A stretch of DNA of 64,000 bases, taken from the NCBI RefSeq assembly GCF_000275845.1, contig NW_006766924.1, forward strand, positions 204,613-268,612, in the 5' to 3' direction. Positions 21,390-33,518 of this stretch are shown piece after piece (the first letter of the stretch is position 1; every line of letters starts with the position of its first letter). Below the pieces are notes generated by a model. It was given only the letters and a program-made list of their open reading frames with translations. It had not been told where the DNA came from and did no database searches. Source of the stretch: Dichomitus squalens LYAD-421 SS1 (Eukaryota; Basidiomycota; Agaricomycetes; Polyporales; Polyporaceae). The position numbers and the translations under genes were made by a program.

Positions 21390-22919
21390 CTTCGTGAGGA
21401 GACGTGTTCCTGTGCTTCTGAGCCCTGGGGCAGAGGAGGAGATACAGGCTGAGCCTGAGCCTGAGTAGCGGCGGAGACGGAGGCGGCGGGGCGGGGGCAC
21501 GCATGATCAGTCTGCCGGAGGAGGATCATATACTCGCGCTCTGGAGACTTCGCGCCTGGCGCTGTGGCCCGCAAGCACCATGCGGCTCATCAATCTCCAG
21601 CTCCGGTATCCGTCGTGCCTGGAACATTTTGTACTTATCGCCCGTCGGCCAATTTATGTGGAGATAAGCAACTCCACTGGCTTTCGGCACAGACAAGGGA
21701 AAAATTGCCGGCGAGGCCAACCGCCCGGCGACGACGCGCGCCCGTTCCCCGCAACGCACCGCCCGGTGTTTCGCAACACGCGACGCGCGAAGTGCGTATG
21801 TAAGTACATAGTGGTCGTGTGGCCATCCATCGTCGTATTCTGCCAAGGCATCTATCTGCAGTGCAGCTTGTGATGCAGATGTCACGCACGCCTAGTTCTC
21901 CCCACCCGACGTTTCGTATCAAGCCAACCAACAACCGCCTAACCATTATCATGCACTCCAATCACACTCGGTACTTATCGTCCCACGATAGCAAGCGTTT
22001 GCAGTGCACGTCCAGCGGCGCCCCATATTTTTGAAGCTCCCCAGCTGCACCTGAAGCCCTCCCATTATCCCAGCCGGACATCAGGCCTGGTGGCCACGAG
22101 ACCAGGTGGGGCGACGTCAACTTCTTCAGCTTTGCAAGGTCAACAAGCCGCCTTATGACCTTCCGTCTACCATCTCGTAAGGATGTGGAACGCCGCTGAC
22201 GGGCATGTGGACGTGAAACGGGAGCGATAAGGGATGCCTCGCCACCGCCAAGTCCGCCACCGTTACAAACTTGCATTCTTCTACCAGGGCATACATAGGT
22301 ACCCCCTCGTGTATCGTGTCGTCCACCGAGGCCCAGAACCGATAAGTATCGTTCAGTTAGGGGGCCCACGGGCAATCTTTCACGCTCACGGCTTGCGGCG
22401 CGTTCTGTACGAGGCTAGTGAAAGGGAGCTTCGATAAGTTGTCGCGGTCCCGGTTCCTTCCACATGCACGTTATAAATCTGGAGCGAAAATTTATGGTCA
22501 TTCGCTATTGCAGTCTGGGTGCGCTGCGCTTGGGGACGTGACCCGATAGCCAATACAACGTTTCCTCTCGTAGAACCACCCGCCACTCCGCGGGCCGGGT
22601 GTCACTGACCGACAGCGGACAATGCCCAGGGTCCCTCCGGAGGTGTGTATGTCAGGTGAAGCATTCCTCTACAATCCGGTACAGCCGGCCGCTGTCCGTC
22701 CGAATCCTCAAATCAGAGTCCAGGTTCGCGCGAAACACGCCATGCGCCACCTTTTCCAATAACGACCAGCAGCACAAATTCAACGACGCACTGGAGCTTC
22801 TGTGCGCCGCCCTTGTGATGAAGAGGACACCTCCCCAGCCCCTCCCTCCACCCGAACTCGATGTGCCATGATGCTAGCAACGATCTCGCTTGGTCCCAAT
22901 AGGACGCTACGACCTCTCG
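21390..22919. other. Upstream region of the nucleoside transporter; no gene
   Basis: About 1.5 kb between the transporter start and the 3' end of the WD40 gene, both on the minus strand. No coding exon. Its notable content is a cluster of GATAAG/CTTATC motifs, listed separately. Confidence 0.5.
21634..22438 (-). promoter_or_regulatory. Cluster of six GATAAG (GATA-factor) sites
   Basis: GATAAG or CTTATC occurs at 21634-21639, 21663-21668, 21974-21979, 22226-22231, 22341-22346 and 22433-22438, which is 245 to about 1050 bp upstream of the nucleoside-transporter ATG. Three copies share the longer CGATAAGTA core. In fungi, AreA/NIT2-type GATA activators bind such sites and drive nitrogen-source uptake genes. 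Random expectation in 800 bp is well under one. Confidence 0.6.
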
Positions 22920-24875
22920 TCAGACCTTGAGCGCCTTGATAGACTTGCCCATCGCGATCGCAATCCACTCCCCGGGCGCGGTCGAGTGGCCCGTGTTCAT
23001 GGACATGCCCGCGATCTGCGGCGACCACGCCATGTTCACGATCTCGCTCGCGCCCGTGTACGCCATCACCGGGTCGGTGATCACCCGCTTCTTCACGTCC
23101 GGGCGCGGAGAGCTGAGGCCCGTGGACGCGTGGCGCGGCGACGCGGCGGTGCTCTGTGTGTACGGCGCGATGTCCCAGAGGAGGAGCTGGCAGTCGTCGG
23201 CTGCGTGTGGGGGGTCAGCGGGTGAGTGAGGTGGCGGAGATGTGGATGATGGGGTTACACACCGACTGTACCGAGCAGCTGCGACTCGGATGAACTCCAC
23301 CCCAGAGCATTAATTTGCGCACGGTGAGCCCGAAGCTCCATTACAGGCTGTCCTGGACTCCGCATATCCAAGATTTGTATGTCAGAGCCGTCCATGTGGA
23401 AGGTCGACATGTAGTTCGAGTCGGCGGGGTTGAACGCTATCCTAAGTAGTGGTGAAGTCGGCGGACGTGCGGTCGAGGACGGCGATGTAGACGGAGGGGG
23501 GACATTCTTCGGGGCCGGAGTCTCGTAGAGGATGGTGGAGTGTTCGAGACTTCGCAGGTCGAACGCGCGTAGAGAGCCATCGGCACCGACGGAGACGAAG
23601 ATGTCTGTGGAGCCGGGAAGCCAGGCTACATCGTACACCTCGCGATCGTGAGCGATGAGCTGTGTGATCGCCGTGGACGTGTCGATGTTCCAAACGGTGC
23701 AGGTTGTGTCGATAGAGGACGTGACGACAAGACTTGGGGACTTCTCGTTCCATGAGAAGCTCGTCAAGGGTGCGCCGGTGTTGTTGTTCTGGACTTTGCT
23801 TTGCTGCGATGAGATGATGGTCAGAACACTGGGTCACATTGATCGACGTCTGGAGGATCGAGGGGAAGATCGCGTTACAAGATCTCATACTGGCAAGGTG
23901 ATAGAAGTCTCCCCAACGTCCTCTCAGTTGACCGGGGAGCACAACGAGCGATCCGAGCGGCGAGGCAACAAAACACCTTTGAAAACAGAATCACAAGCTA
24001 GCCCGCTGCCTATTCCCTCCGTACTGACCAGCAGAGACGGCATATGCGCAGGAACACGACTATGCAGAGTCATGAACGACCAGACGCCGCGATGGGAACA
24101 GTATATGCCCCAGCACAAACTGGTCGAACAGAGTCTCCCACCCAGATAGCGGAGACTACCTTCAAGCACTCTGATTCCAATCCGGAGCACCAGCAAAGCA
24201 CAAGGCAAAAAAAGACACATCACTCACCCCAGACAACGCCGTCTTCAACGTCAACCTATGCCCGCCTCCGCTAGACTGCCGCCCCACATACGCACTCCCC
24301 GCCGCGGGCCCGTCGCTCGCGTACTCCCACACGCGCAGCGCGTCGCCCGTCGTCGCGAGCAGCTCCGCGCTCGCCGCCTTCTGGCTCCACGCGAAGCTGT
24401 TCGCCGTGCCCGGCTGCCACTGCAGGCGCGTCGCGGGATACCCGTGCTGCGCCTCGACGAGCGTCACGAAGTCCGGGTAGTCGCCGTAGTCGTCGTCCTC
24501 GACGAGCACGCGCTCGTCCTGCAGGCCGACGATCGCGATCCGGTTGCGGTAGTCGGACGTGAGGGAGGCGATGCCGAGCCGGAAGGCGGAGCGCGGGCGC
24601 ATCTGCTGGCCTGGGGCCGAGGATTTGCACCAGTCGAGGGCGTATACGGGCCCTGCGTGGGTGCGAGGGGGAATGTGGACCCGAGTGAGGGAGATCGCGG
24701 GTCACGGTGCGCGAAGGGGAGAGGTGCGCATGTTGCAGAGATGCAGATCGAGGCGAGCCAAAGGCGATCGGACGGAGAGAACAAGAGACGGGGTGAGCTT
24801 ATGTCTCTTGAGCAGATTTGGAATTGATGTGCACTCACAGGGGGCCTCGTACTGGAGAGAAGTCGTCTGTGTCAT
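22920..24875 (-). CDS. DCAF7: WD40 repeat protein, DCAF7/WDR68 (AN11-like) orthologue
   Basis: Scaffold WD40 protein. In animals and plants DCAF7/WDR68 links kinases (DYRK1A, HIPK2), transcription regulators and CUL4-DDB1 ligases; the fungal role is little known. Minus-strand exons 24875-24839, 24652-24228, 23788-23263 and 23200-22920 give 422 residues with closed phases. Recognisable: YEAPWPVYALDWCKS at the start, RNRIAIVGLQDE, LVEAQHGYPATRLQWQPG, RLTLKTALSG joined to NNNTGAPLTSFSWNE, SSIDTTCTVWNI, QLIAHDREVYDVAW, FVSVGADGSLRAFDLRSLEHSTI, ADDCQLLLWDI and WIAIAMGKSIKALKV. Oddities: introns 2 and 1 are 439 bp (23789-24227) and 186 bp, much longer than others in the window, and a Pro/Ser-rich insert sits after ETPAPKNV. 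Symbol by similarity to the human protein. Confidence 0.9.
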
Positions 24876-25719
24876 GGCTGGCGATGGCGTTTCGTAGTAT
24901 CTGCGCAGAGTCTTCGCGCGAACAGGGTTCACTAGCGATTTCATGCGCATCGTGACGGCGACAGGAGCGCGATCAGCAGCCCACCGAGTACAGGGGCGAC
25001 ACCAGGCAGGAACAAGCGAGGAGCTAAGGGTCAGCACGACGTGATAACCTGTCGACGGAGCAGGGTGGTACTTGCCTCAAGGTTTACAGCCCGCGAGCTC
25101 GTGTTCGTGTATCTCCGGAGGACCGTGGTTTTCTCGTATGACGCAAGCAGGAGCAGGTTCTAGTCATACAAATAGAGAGTCGTCGATCCGGTCACAGCAG
25201 CGCAGATATACTACAGAAGTAGCATGCAACTCGAAAGCATCAGAGGAGGTCGTAGTCGAAGTTCAAGATAGACGAAACATCGCCTGACCAACTAACTCTA
25301 CCGACTCTTCGGCGTCTAAACACACATACGCCAATGTCCAACTCGTCAGCGCCTTTTACTGTCCCCCACCAGCGGTACTGTAAGCCCGATTGTACCGCGA
25401 CACAATCCTTATACAATGGAGCTCTATGCCTACCAATAGGCTTCATCATAGGCAAGGCAGGAGATGCTAAGGATGTTCAGGATGCGTGTAATGCTGATTT
25501 GCACCCTGTGGATGTATTCGCTCGCATCGGGATTGCGTTGATGAAAAGGTTAGAATGACATTACTATGATACACAGCAGTACAAGAACCAACATGACGAT
25601 CATGGATATACCGTTAACATTAGCGCAGTGTCAGGCAGCTATCCCACACTACCATCCACCAGTGCACATGCAATACAACAACGCGCGGATCAGCACACGC
25701 GTACACAGTACACGGCGGG
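24876..25719. other. Intergenic region, no supported gene
   Basis: Promoter side of the WD40 gene and 3' flank of the sugar transporter. No coding exon or repeat seen. Confidence 0.5.
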
Positions 25720-27822
25720 TCAGTGCCCGCCCGCGGCAGGCGCGTAGTGCTTCTCCCCGATCGCGCCCTCGTGCTCGTACAGCGGCGGCAGGGGCTTGAC
25801 CTTCATGCGGAACACATACTTTTTGATGTGGTGCGGGAGCGCCTTGAGCTGGTACGCGGCGTGGATGTGCGTCGGCACGGAGAACACCTGGTCGAGCTCC
25901 TCGAGCGACAGCGCCTTCGTCTCCGGCAGGAACAGCAGGATGAGCACGAACCCGATCGCGTTCCACCCCGCGTACCACCCGAACGCGCCCTGCGGCGTGA
26001 AGGCACTCAGCAGCCGCGGGAACGTGATCGCGACGATGAAGTTGAAGAACCAGAGCACGGACGTCGCGTACGACATGCCCGTGTCGCGGATGTACAGCGG
26101 GAACGCCTCCGCGGAGTACGTGAACGGCACGGGGCCCTCCCCGGGGGAGTACGCCATCGTGAAGAGGTAGATGCCGAGCGCGACGACGGCGATGCGCGCG
26201 TCGCGGTGCTCCTCGGGGATGAAGAACGCGAAGCCGGTCATGAGCAGGAAGACGGACATGAGCGGGAAGGTGGTCAGGAGCAGGTTGCGACGACCGAAGG
26301 TGTCGATGGTGTACACCGCGGGGAGCGCGAAGACCCAGTTGAGCATGCCGAACCCCCACGACGCGAGGAGGGCCTGGATGTTCGTGAACTTCGCCTGCGA
26401 GAAGATGTTCGAAGAGTAGTACGCGATGACGTTGACACCGCAGAACTGCTGCATGAACATGACGATGGTCGAGGCGAGAGTGGCGCGGCGGTTGCGGGGG
26501 ACGGTGAACAGCTCAATGAAGAGGTTCCGTCCGGTCTGGATCTCGGCCTCGGCTTCGAGCAGGACGTGGATGTAGTACAGGTCACGGGCGGCCTGAATCG
26601 AGGACTTGCGCAGGCGACGAAGGGACTCATACGCCTTATCGTACCGACCCTGCTTGATGAGCCAACGGGGAGACTCGGGGCAGAGGAAGACCTGGGTCAT
26701 GATGATCAAGGCGGGAACACCGGCCTGGAAGGTAGTGGATCAGGACATGGTGAAAAATGGCATGCTGGAGAACTGTACTGACACTACCGAGCATCAAACG
26801 CCAGTTCAGGCCAGTGATGTTGTGCGGGTCGGGGACGTGGTAGAACGCCAAGCTCATAACCGTGCCAATCATGATACCAAAGGCCGTCCACATTTGCCTG
26901 TTAACGCGGTGTCATAAGGCGACGTCCCCTTGAACCGCGGAAAAAATCCTACGTACCACATCATGACGAGAGCTCCGCGGATGGCGGGCGGAGAACACTC
27001 AGCGGCATAGACGGGGACAGTCGCAGACTTAGGACCAATGCCGAAACCGAGGATGAATCGAGCGATGAACAGGTGCCACCACGTGTTAGTGAGGCCTTGC
27101 CAGATGCAGGTGATGAACGATATGAACGCGGAGATAAAGATGGTTCCCCGACGTCCAAAGTACTTGTTCATCGGGGTCGAGAGCCAACACCCAACGAGAC
27201 CGCAGCAAAGCTAAATGGCACGTGCATGTCAGAAACATGCGGTGTGATAAGACGGGGCAAAGAAGGTAGCGTACGTAGGGAGCGCCATTCACGAGACCGA
27301 GCAGCCACTGATTTTTGCTGACGTTCTGGGGAATGCCCAGTTGGTCTGGGAAAAACAGGTTCGCGCCGTTGATAACGGACTCGTCCATCTGCCGAAAGCG
27401 GTTAGTCCGTTGATGGGGGTGGATAGACTTTGTTGCGCAAGACTTACACCCTGAACGGCAGCGGAAAGCGAGCATAGGATGACCAGATAGTAGAGCTGGA
27501 CAGGCTGCGCCCATCGGTGGGTGAGCTCGCGACGAAGGACCGCCTTGTCTTCTTCGGTGAGCAGGGGAAGAGACTCGAAGACGGTGGGGTCCTGGGCGAC
27601 GAGGGCACCCTTCCTGAACTCTTCCTCGAGGTGACCAAGGCCGTGAGTTTTGGCGAATGTCGCCCCGTCCTCCATAAGTTGGTCATGGGGAATGCCGGTG
27701 AGGGGGTTGGCGAGCTTGACGTTCGCCGTGGTGTTGTCGATATGCTTAACCTCCTTGTCGTAAGCGACGTCGGAGACGGACTCGACGCGCTTGTCGTCAG
27801 CTTTCTCGTTCTCAATAGACAT
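25720..27822 (-). CDS. MFS sugar transporter (sugar porter family)
   Basis: Twelve-helix plasma-membrane sugar importer. Minus-strand exons 27822-27448, 27388-27275, 27210-26957, 26897-26783 and 26724-25720 sum to 620 residues with closed phases. A roughly 100-residue cytoplasmic N-terminus (MSIENEKADDKR) precedes helix 1 (YYLVILCSLSAAVQG). Family signatures: MDESVINGANLFFP, NKYFGRRGTIF, FILGFGIGPKSATVPVYAAE, PESPRWLIKQGR, QQFCGVNVIAYYSSNIF, DTFGRRN, PVPFTYSAEAFPLYIR and PETKALSLEELDQVF. Substrate cannot be told from sequence; the long N-terminus and closing HHIKKYVFRM segment resemble fungal hexose/disaccharide porters. A TATA box and a C5G array containing CreA-type sites lie upstream, which would fit carbon regulation. 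Confidence 0.92.
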
Positions 27823-27965
27823 GGTGGCGGGCGTGTCGAGGATAGTCGTTAGCGTCGGCGGGGAGGAGGAGGAGAAGGGGATCCGGTCTCGACTGAGCGC
27901 GTCCGAGAACAAAGGACGACGGCAGGAGGAGAGGGAAGGAAGGGGAAGGAGGAGTGGGGTCCGCG

Positions 27966-27975
27966 TTTATATAAA
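27966..27975 (-). promoter_or_regulatory. TATA box of the sugar-transporter gene
   Basis: A perfect TTTATATAAA palindrome about 145 bp upstream of the transporter ATG, the only such motif between the ATG and the C5G array. Confidence 0.55.
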
Positions 27976-28152
27976 TTTCTGGGTACGGGCGAGCATCAGA
28001 AGGCGCCGTGAAACTCCACTCTGGCGAACGACACTCGCTGCCGATTCCGGATGTCGCGGCGCGCAGGCTGATCGCGTTGGGAGCTGTAACCGATCACGGC
28101 AGGCGTCTCTCCCCGCCGGCTAAGCCCTCGCCCTGATTCCCCGCTTCCCGCT

Positions 28153-28190
28153 CCCCCGCCCCCGCCCCCGCCCCCGCCCCCGCCCTCCCC
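28153..28190 (-). repeat. C5G hexanucleotide array in the sugar-transporter promoter
   Basis: Five tandem CCCCCG units followed by CCCTCCCC. Read on the minus strand (the transporter's sense) this is (CGGGGG)n, which holds overlapping GCGGGG cores matching the CreA/Mig1 consensus SYGGRG. It also has enough G-runs for a G-quadruplex. It lies about 330 bp upstream of the ATG. Confidence 0.7.
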
Positions 28191-31100
28191 AGCCGCGAAC
28201 TTCTCTGCCTTCTCGTCGTTTGTGTCCTCTCGCATACTCGACGCTTGCGTCTGCCAGGCACTCTGCACCACTCTGGCAGAGCTTCCTACTACTTCCGTAA
28301 CGTTAAGCGGTGGCGAGACATCGTCTGATCTGGGGTACTAATGACCGGCGGCTGAACACTTCCATACCCATCCCCGTCGCCCGGCATGCGCACAGCCGCT
28401 GTGGCCACAACCATCCTTGGTGGCACACGCTCCTGTCTGCTTCTTCCGTTTACGCTCCCGTTCCTGCTACGATCCTCGACGGCTCTCCAGGACGAGGCAA
28501 CACTCGTCTCGCTTCCGCGCTCGTGTATGTACAGGCCGCTGCGCGACGCGTCCGTCTGCAATAAACCTTGCTTGGCAGTGTGAACGCACCTTCGGCTGCT
28601 CTCACTGTGGTCAGCACGAGACTGATCAAGCACGCTCGCCTCTCGCTTAGCTATCCTCAGCTCGTCGCAGGCTCAATCTTTCCTTGATCGTCCCGCCAGA
28701 GGATCGTCCTCCCGTTCCTGAATGTGGGGTCAGCTGAAGCCCGTCAGTGCATTTCGGTGATGGACAGCGACGAAACAAAGCTTCCTCTCGATCTCTCGGA
28801 GCTTGCTGCGTGTTAATGATGCGCCCCGTACGCCCTGCAGGCTTACCGACGTTGTGGCACCGCAAGGTAGACGACGTCCTACCCCGGGGCCGATCGTCCG
28901 GATTTGCACACAACGAGGTTCGGCAGGTCGGCCCCGGTTTCCGCCCCATAGGCGCTGCGTGGACATCTCTTTTCCGCTCCTGCGTCGATGAGGCTAAACC
29001 TTCATGGCAGGATCAAAGGACGGAAGGGGTCAGATACATCGTTTAGCGTGCCACTGCGCACCGAGGTTTCGTAAGAGGATCGATGCGCGTGTAAAACTAC
29101 TTGCTGCATCAAGGCCTCACGGCATTTCTCAATGGAGATTAGACCTGCAAAACAAACAAAAGTTTGATCGCGTCCGGATATCTTCACGCGCTGTACGCAG
29201 ATATCACATGCATGCGAGAGCCTTACGGGAATCGACCGTATTAGCAGCTTCGTAGGGCTTCAGGAAGGCTAGCGGAATGATGTCATATCGCAAACCTCCC
29301 AACAAGCGCATAATGTATGTAGCAGCCTCGGGTCTTGCTCGATGCAAATCGCGCGCCCTTGTGAGAAATCGAGACATCGCTTGGCAGTTCAGAGCAACCG
29401 TCCTGACCTCCAGCGGGGATAGTATGACGTCAAGGGTTTCCGAGGACATTTTGGGCGTCTTGTCCAGGACAGTGGACACTCGGTGTACCGCGTACGTCAC
29501 GCTCGTCCACGGTGAGATGACTGATAACACAATTGACCTGGTCAGTAGCGGTCTCCCGCAGGCTCGCGGCATGCTTTGGCGTGTATCCGATATCCCCGAC
29601 GGGCGCAGAATGGAGACGGCACGAGATAGATGGCCGGCGGTGGCCAGGGAGGCCGTTGCTGGCGGCACGCCCAGGATGCAGAATGGCAGGTTTTAGACAC
29701 GACAAATTCTCATGCGTCGGAACGTGCAGCGCCGTAACACTCACATCGCATCCCTGCGATGCATTCTTGAGCTGTCTATGGCGTCCGACGCCGTTCGGAC
29801 CGCCGGACTTATCACAGAGACCGCCTCATCTTTAGGATCGGGATAAAGGCATCTGTGCAACGGAAGAGCGCCACTCCTTACCCTCCGTCGGGGTCGCGGG
29901 AGAGAACGAACGTGTGCAGCATAAAGTTTAATTTTCTATAGCTATCGTCGCCGCGTTGCGCCTGCGGTCAGTCAAAGTCATGGGAAGGCCCTCGAGAGTA
30001 CGTACATTACGTGCGAGATAGAAGCCTTGTGCGTACATGAAGTAGCTTCCCCCACGCCTATGCCGTTTACGTCGCTCGCCACCTATCGTGTTTGCTGCTG
30101 CAGCGCATCCGTGGATCAGCTGAGATTGAGTGCGAAAAGGTGAGCCCGAAGAGGTGGTTCTGTGTGTCAAGAGATGGACCGCCTCAGGGTTGGGCGTACG
30201 ATGTTATGGTTTGGTGGCCATAATTGTGACTGATCGAGCGTTGGATCGCTCTGCCCGCATCGGGCCACCAGGACAAGCTCGCGAGAACAATGTGAAGCTA
30301 CAGATAGCGCAGCGTTAAGACGTCAGGACACGCATCGCGACGGAGAACATGTTCTACTATCAATCGTTGTACGTGTCTTTCGCTGCGGAACCTCACTAGG
30401 AGGAGCAGATCGCACAGAAGCCCGAGCGAATTCAAATCATGGGCAAAGTGGACGAGAATCGAACTCGCCTGCTCTCGGTAACGTGGCCAGGTGGCGATGG
30501 ATTTCTGAGCAGAAGTTACGGTCGAGTACGGCGGCCGACGATGGGCACGGCAACCGCGCAGATTCAATCGCTAGTCGATATGCACGCTCCTCAGATTCAC
30601 CATTCACCCATCTACTACACATGTATTAGCGTGGCTGTGCCCGGTGATCTGAGAAGAGGAACTAACACTGTCATGTGAACGGGGGGCCGACGTCGACCAA
30701 CTCGCCGCCGGCAAAGTCAAGACGGTCGCGCTACATAACAAACTCGATCGCCCCTCGGCGGCCAAGGGAACGCGCACCAGGGCGCGACGCTGTTTGTCGG
30801 AGGCAAAGTTACGATCGAAGCCCGCGATTACCTCGGAGTACCTGAGTCGGATTGAAGGCACGCGCAGAGTCGCGGAGCGTAGCGCTGCTGCGCCACTCCG
30901 CGCAGGCCCGCTTCTCATCCCTATCTGAGTTCAGGGTCTCGTGATTGTGCGCCGCTCATCGGAATCGGCCTGAGCGTCGGTGGACGATTTGGGGAACGGG
31001 GCCTTGATGCCCGCCCGTGCCCGCGGAATCCTCCGTCGGGCATCCGTTTGCTTGATTCCTGCGCGGTGACAAGACGAGCTAAGTTGAGATGCCGGCGAGG

Positions 31101-32012
31101 TGCTCTTGAAGGGGCATTCCGAGTGCTCGCGGGAGCAAAATACTTGCGTCAAACTCGCCGCTGGGCCCAGCACCATTTTCGCGGGCGAGATAGGCCGGGT
31201 GACTACGTGAGGAGTGCAACAAAGGCAAGTCTATCGTCGCGTTGCGTGGCCGACCGCGCGCTTTCGCTGCCAATAGCAGGGACGATGTGCCCACAATCCA
31301 GTGGGCGACGAGACTGTCGGTGCAAATCCGCCGGTGCAAAACGGCCCGCGCTGACCAGCATTGCAACTAGCTAGAAAGTCGGACACTCACGTATAAGTAG
31401 CAGAAAATCGGTCGAAAGATATCGGTTGAATGTATGCGCTCCTTACGGTTTCTCGCATCTAAGAGAACGTGAGTCAATTTGCTATGCAGAAACCGTTGCT
31501 TACTTGTAGCTTACTCATGCGCTGAGCTTGGCCACGAAGTCCGACCGTCCACCGGCTGACATGGTGGGTCTGTGGATTGAGAGAGCCGCAGCTAACATGT
31601 TCAGAGTAGCGTCCTGTCGGAGGGAACCAAGATGTTTGGCAAGGGCGGCGGGCCGGCCTATGGCGTTGTACCGGGGAACAATGGGTATGATGCGTGATCG
31701 TCGAGAATTGGAGGGCTTCGAATGGCTGGTAAGTACTGACGCCACTTCCACGTTGCATGGCAAACCTGCAGGATTTCGACGTAGCAACCTTGTCTTGCCA
31801 TGCAGCCGGCAAGCCGGCAAAGACCGGACCGGCACTCCATGCTCACCCGAGAATAGGCCAGGGCGCCTCCATGACTCTCTAGACCTGAGCCTGAAGTTCT
31901 GGTGTGGCAGGGGCTAGTTGAATGTGGACTTAGCGTACACTAATACAAATGAATATTTACCGGATGCGACCAATGCCTAGGAGAAGATGTCATTCGGTCC
32001 ATAGACCCCAAG
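28191..32012. other. Gene-poor region, no supported gene
   Basis: About 3.8 kb with only short unrelated frames on both strands. The longest (minus 29204-29668, plus 31528-31917) have no recognisable domain and overlap frames of similar length on the other strand. It may hold decayed sequence, but I cannot assign any of it. Confidence 0.4.
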
Positions 32013-33319
32013 TCATCCAAGCACTCCAACGGCCAGCCTCTCGTCATTCCGTAGCATTGCTGCCAATGTCTCCTTAGGGTAATCCCAGTGCGCCTGAACA
32101 CGAACGACATCAGTAATACCGCAGGAGCGACAACAGCAAGACCCTCGAGAAAAAGACGCCACTCACGAAATGGTTCCCACCCTCTATCCTGGTGAACGTC
32201 ACGTCCCTCACCGCGCGGCCCTTCTCTCGCGCCTCGGCCACCTCAGCCTGCACACCCCAAACCCCATGCACGCACTCCCAGACGGACCGGTCGCACCATA
32301 CGATATGGAGGCCGAGCCCGTGCCACCCGTCATTCGCGTTCGCGCTCTCGTTCAAGTTCTCGGTCGGCGAGAGCTCTAGTGCCCGCTTCCACAGCTCGCC
32401 GAAGAAGCCGGAGTTGTGCCCCCCAACTACGAGCATCTGGTCCGTCCCGCCGATCTGGCCCGGGGTCGCGCATATCATCTTCTCGAGGTCCTCGAGCGTG
32501 ACGTTGCGGAGGCTGGAGAGGGGGTAGCGCATCGGCTCTCGCCGCTCAAGCGCGTCGACGGTGGCGCCGTGCGCGAAGTAGCCGCTGACCCAGTCGAGGA
32601 GGTCCGCGCTGCTTTCTTGCGCTTCGGGCTCCAGGAAGGGCTCGTATGGGTCGTCGGGGCGAGGGTAGTTGAACATGAAGCTGCCGGGGTCTTGCAGAGA
32701 CAGAGGTATGTCAGAGCGCGAGCGCGAGCGGCGGGGAAGGGGGTGATGGTGAGGGACGCACCGTACATGACGACCCGGCGCAAATAGGGCTTCAGCTGCG
32801 CGGCCCGGGGCGACGAAGAGATGTGCGCGAGGAGCGCGGACATCCAGACGATGCCGAGTGACCAGCCCGCGACGACGATGCCCCCACTGGTTCGACTCGA
32901 GGATACCCGCGTGACAGAGCCGTCCCTAACGAGCTCCTCGAGGAGCGTCAGGAGCTCTTCGGCACGATGCCGCATGAAGAGTGCCATGTTGTCCTTCACG
33001 GTCTGTACGTCGTACTTCCGCAAGGACCATCCCTCGAGCAAGATTCGCTCTTCGGGAGCGTAGGGCGTAGCTCCTGGATAGTCGCGGCGATTCACGAGGA
33101 CGATCCGTGCGTTGTGGGTCGCTGCATGTGGCAGAAGGCGGACGAATGTCCCTGGAGCGAGCAAGGAAGATGAGAAATGGAGTAAGAGGACGGCGAGAAC
33201 GTGGCCCACTCACCGCCATGGATCGTGTTGCCATGTAACAGTACGAGGGTAGTGTAATCCGTGCTCCCGCCTGGGGCGCGAGAGTCAGAGAGAATATGTA
33301 GACCTGATGCGCTCGTCAT
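32013..33319 (-). CDS. Alpha/beta-hydrolase fold protein, copy A
   Basis: Predicted hydrolase, substrate unknown. Minus-strand exons 33319-33214, 33151-32762, 32690-32167 and 32093-32013 give 366 residues with closed phases. The fold is shown by the N-terminal oxyanion strand TTLVLLHGNTIHGG, ARIVLVNRRDYPGATPY, the nucleophile elbow VAGWSLG (Ser), and a C-terminal catalytic His in EGGNHFAHWDYPKET. The acid residue is not obvious. A lid-like helical insert follows VRRVVMYG. Closely related to the intact copy B at 36.6-37.9 kb (same four-exon layout and splice positions) and to a decayed third copy near 39 kb, so the family has duplicated locally. Confidence 0.82.
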
Positions 33320-33518
33320 AGGGAGATATAGATGCGGTTTTCATCTGTACCCGGAGGATTAAGTACTCCATCGGATACAAGTTCCGGACCTGGAGTTCAG
33401 TGATGCTCGGCCCAAACCATGCCCATCGGTGAAAAGCAGATCTGTGGCGCGTGCCAGAAAGCCGGGCATGGCAGCGCAGTTGCGCTGTCCTTGTTCAAAA
33501 CGTGGTATCAGATTCACT

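Noticed and set aside
30430..30540. Possible tRNA on the minus strand (T-arm GCGAG TTCGATT CTCGT followed by a CCACTTT-like acceptor end).
   Set aside because: No matching 5' acceptor (AAAGTGG) within tRNA distance and no sound D- or anticodon arm; a lone T-arm match is not enough.
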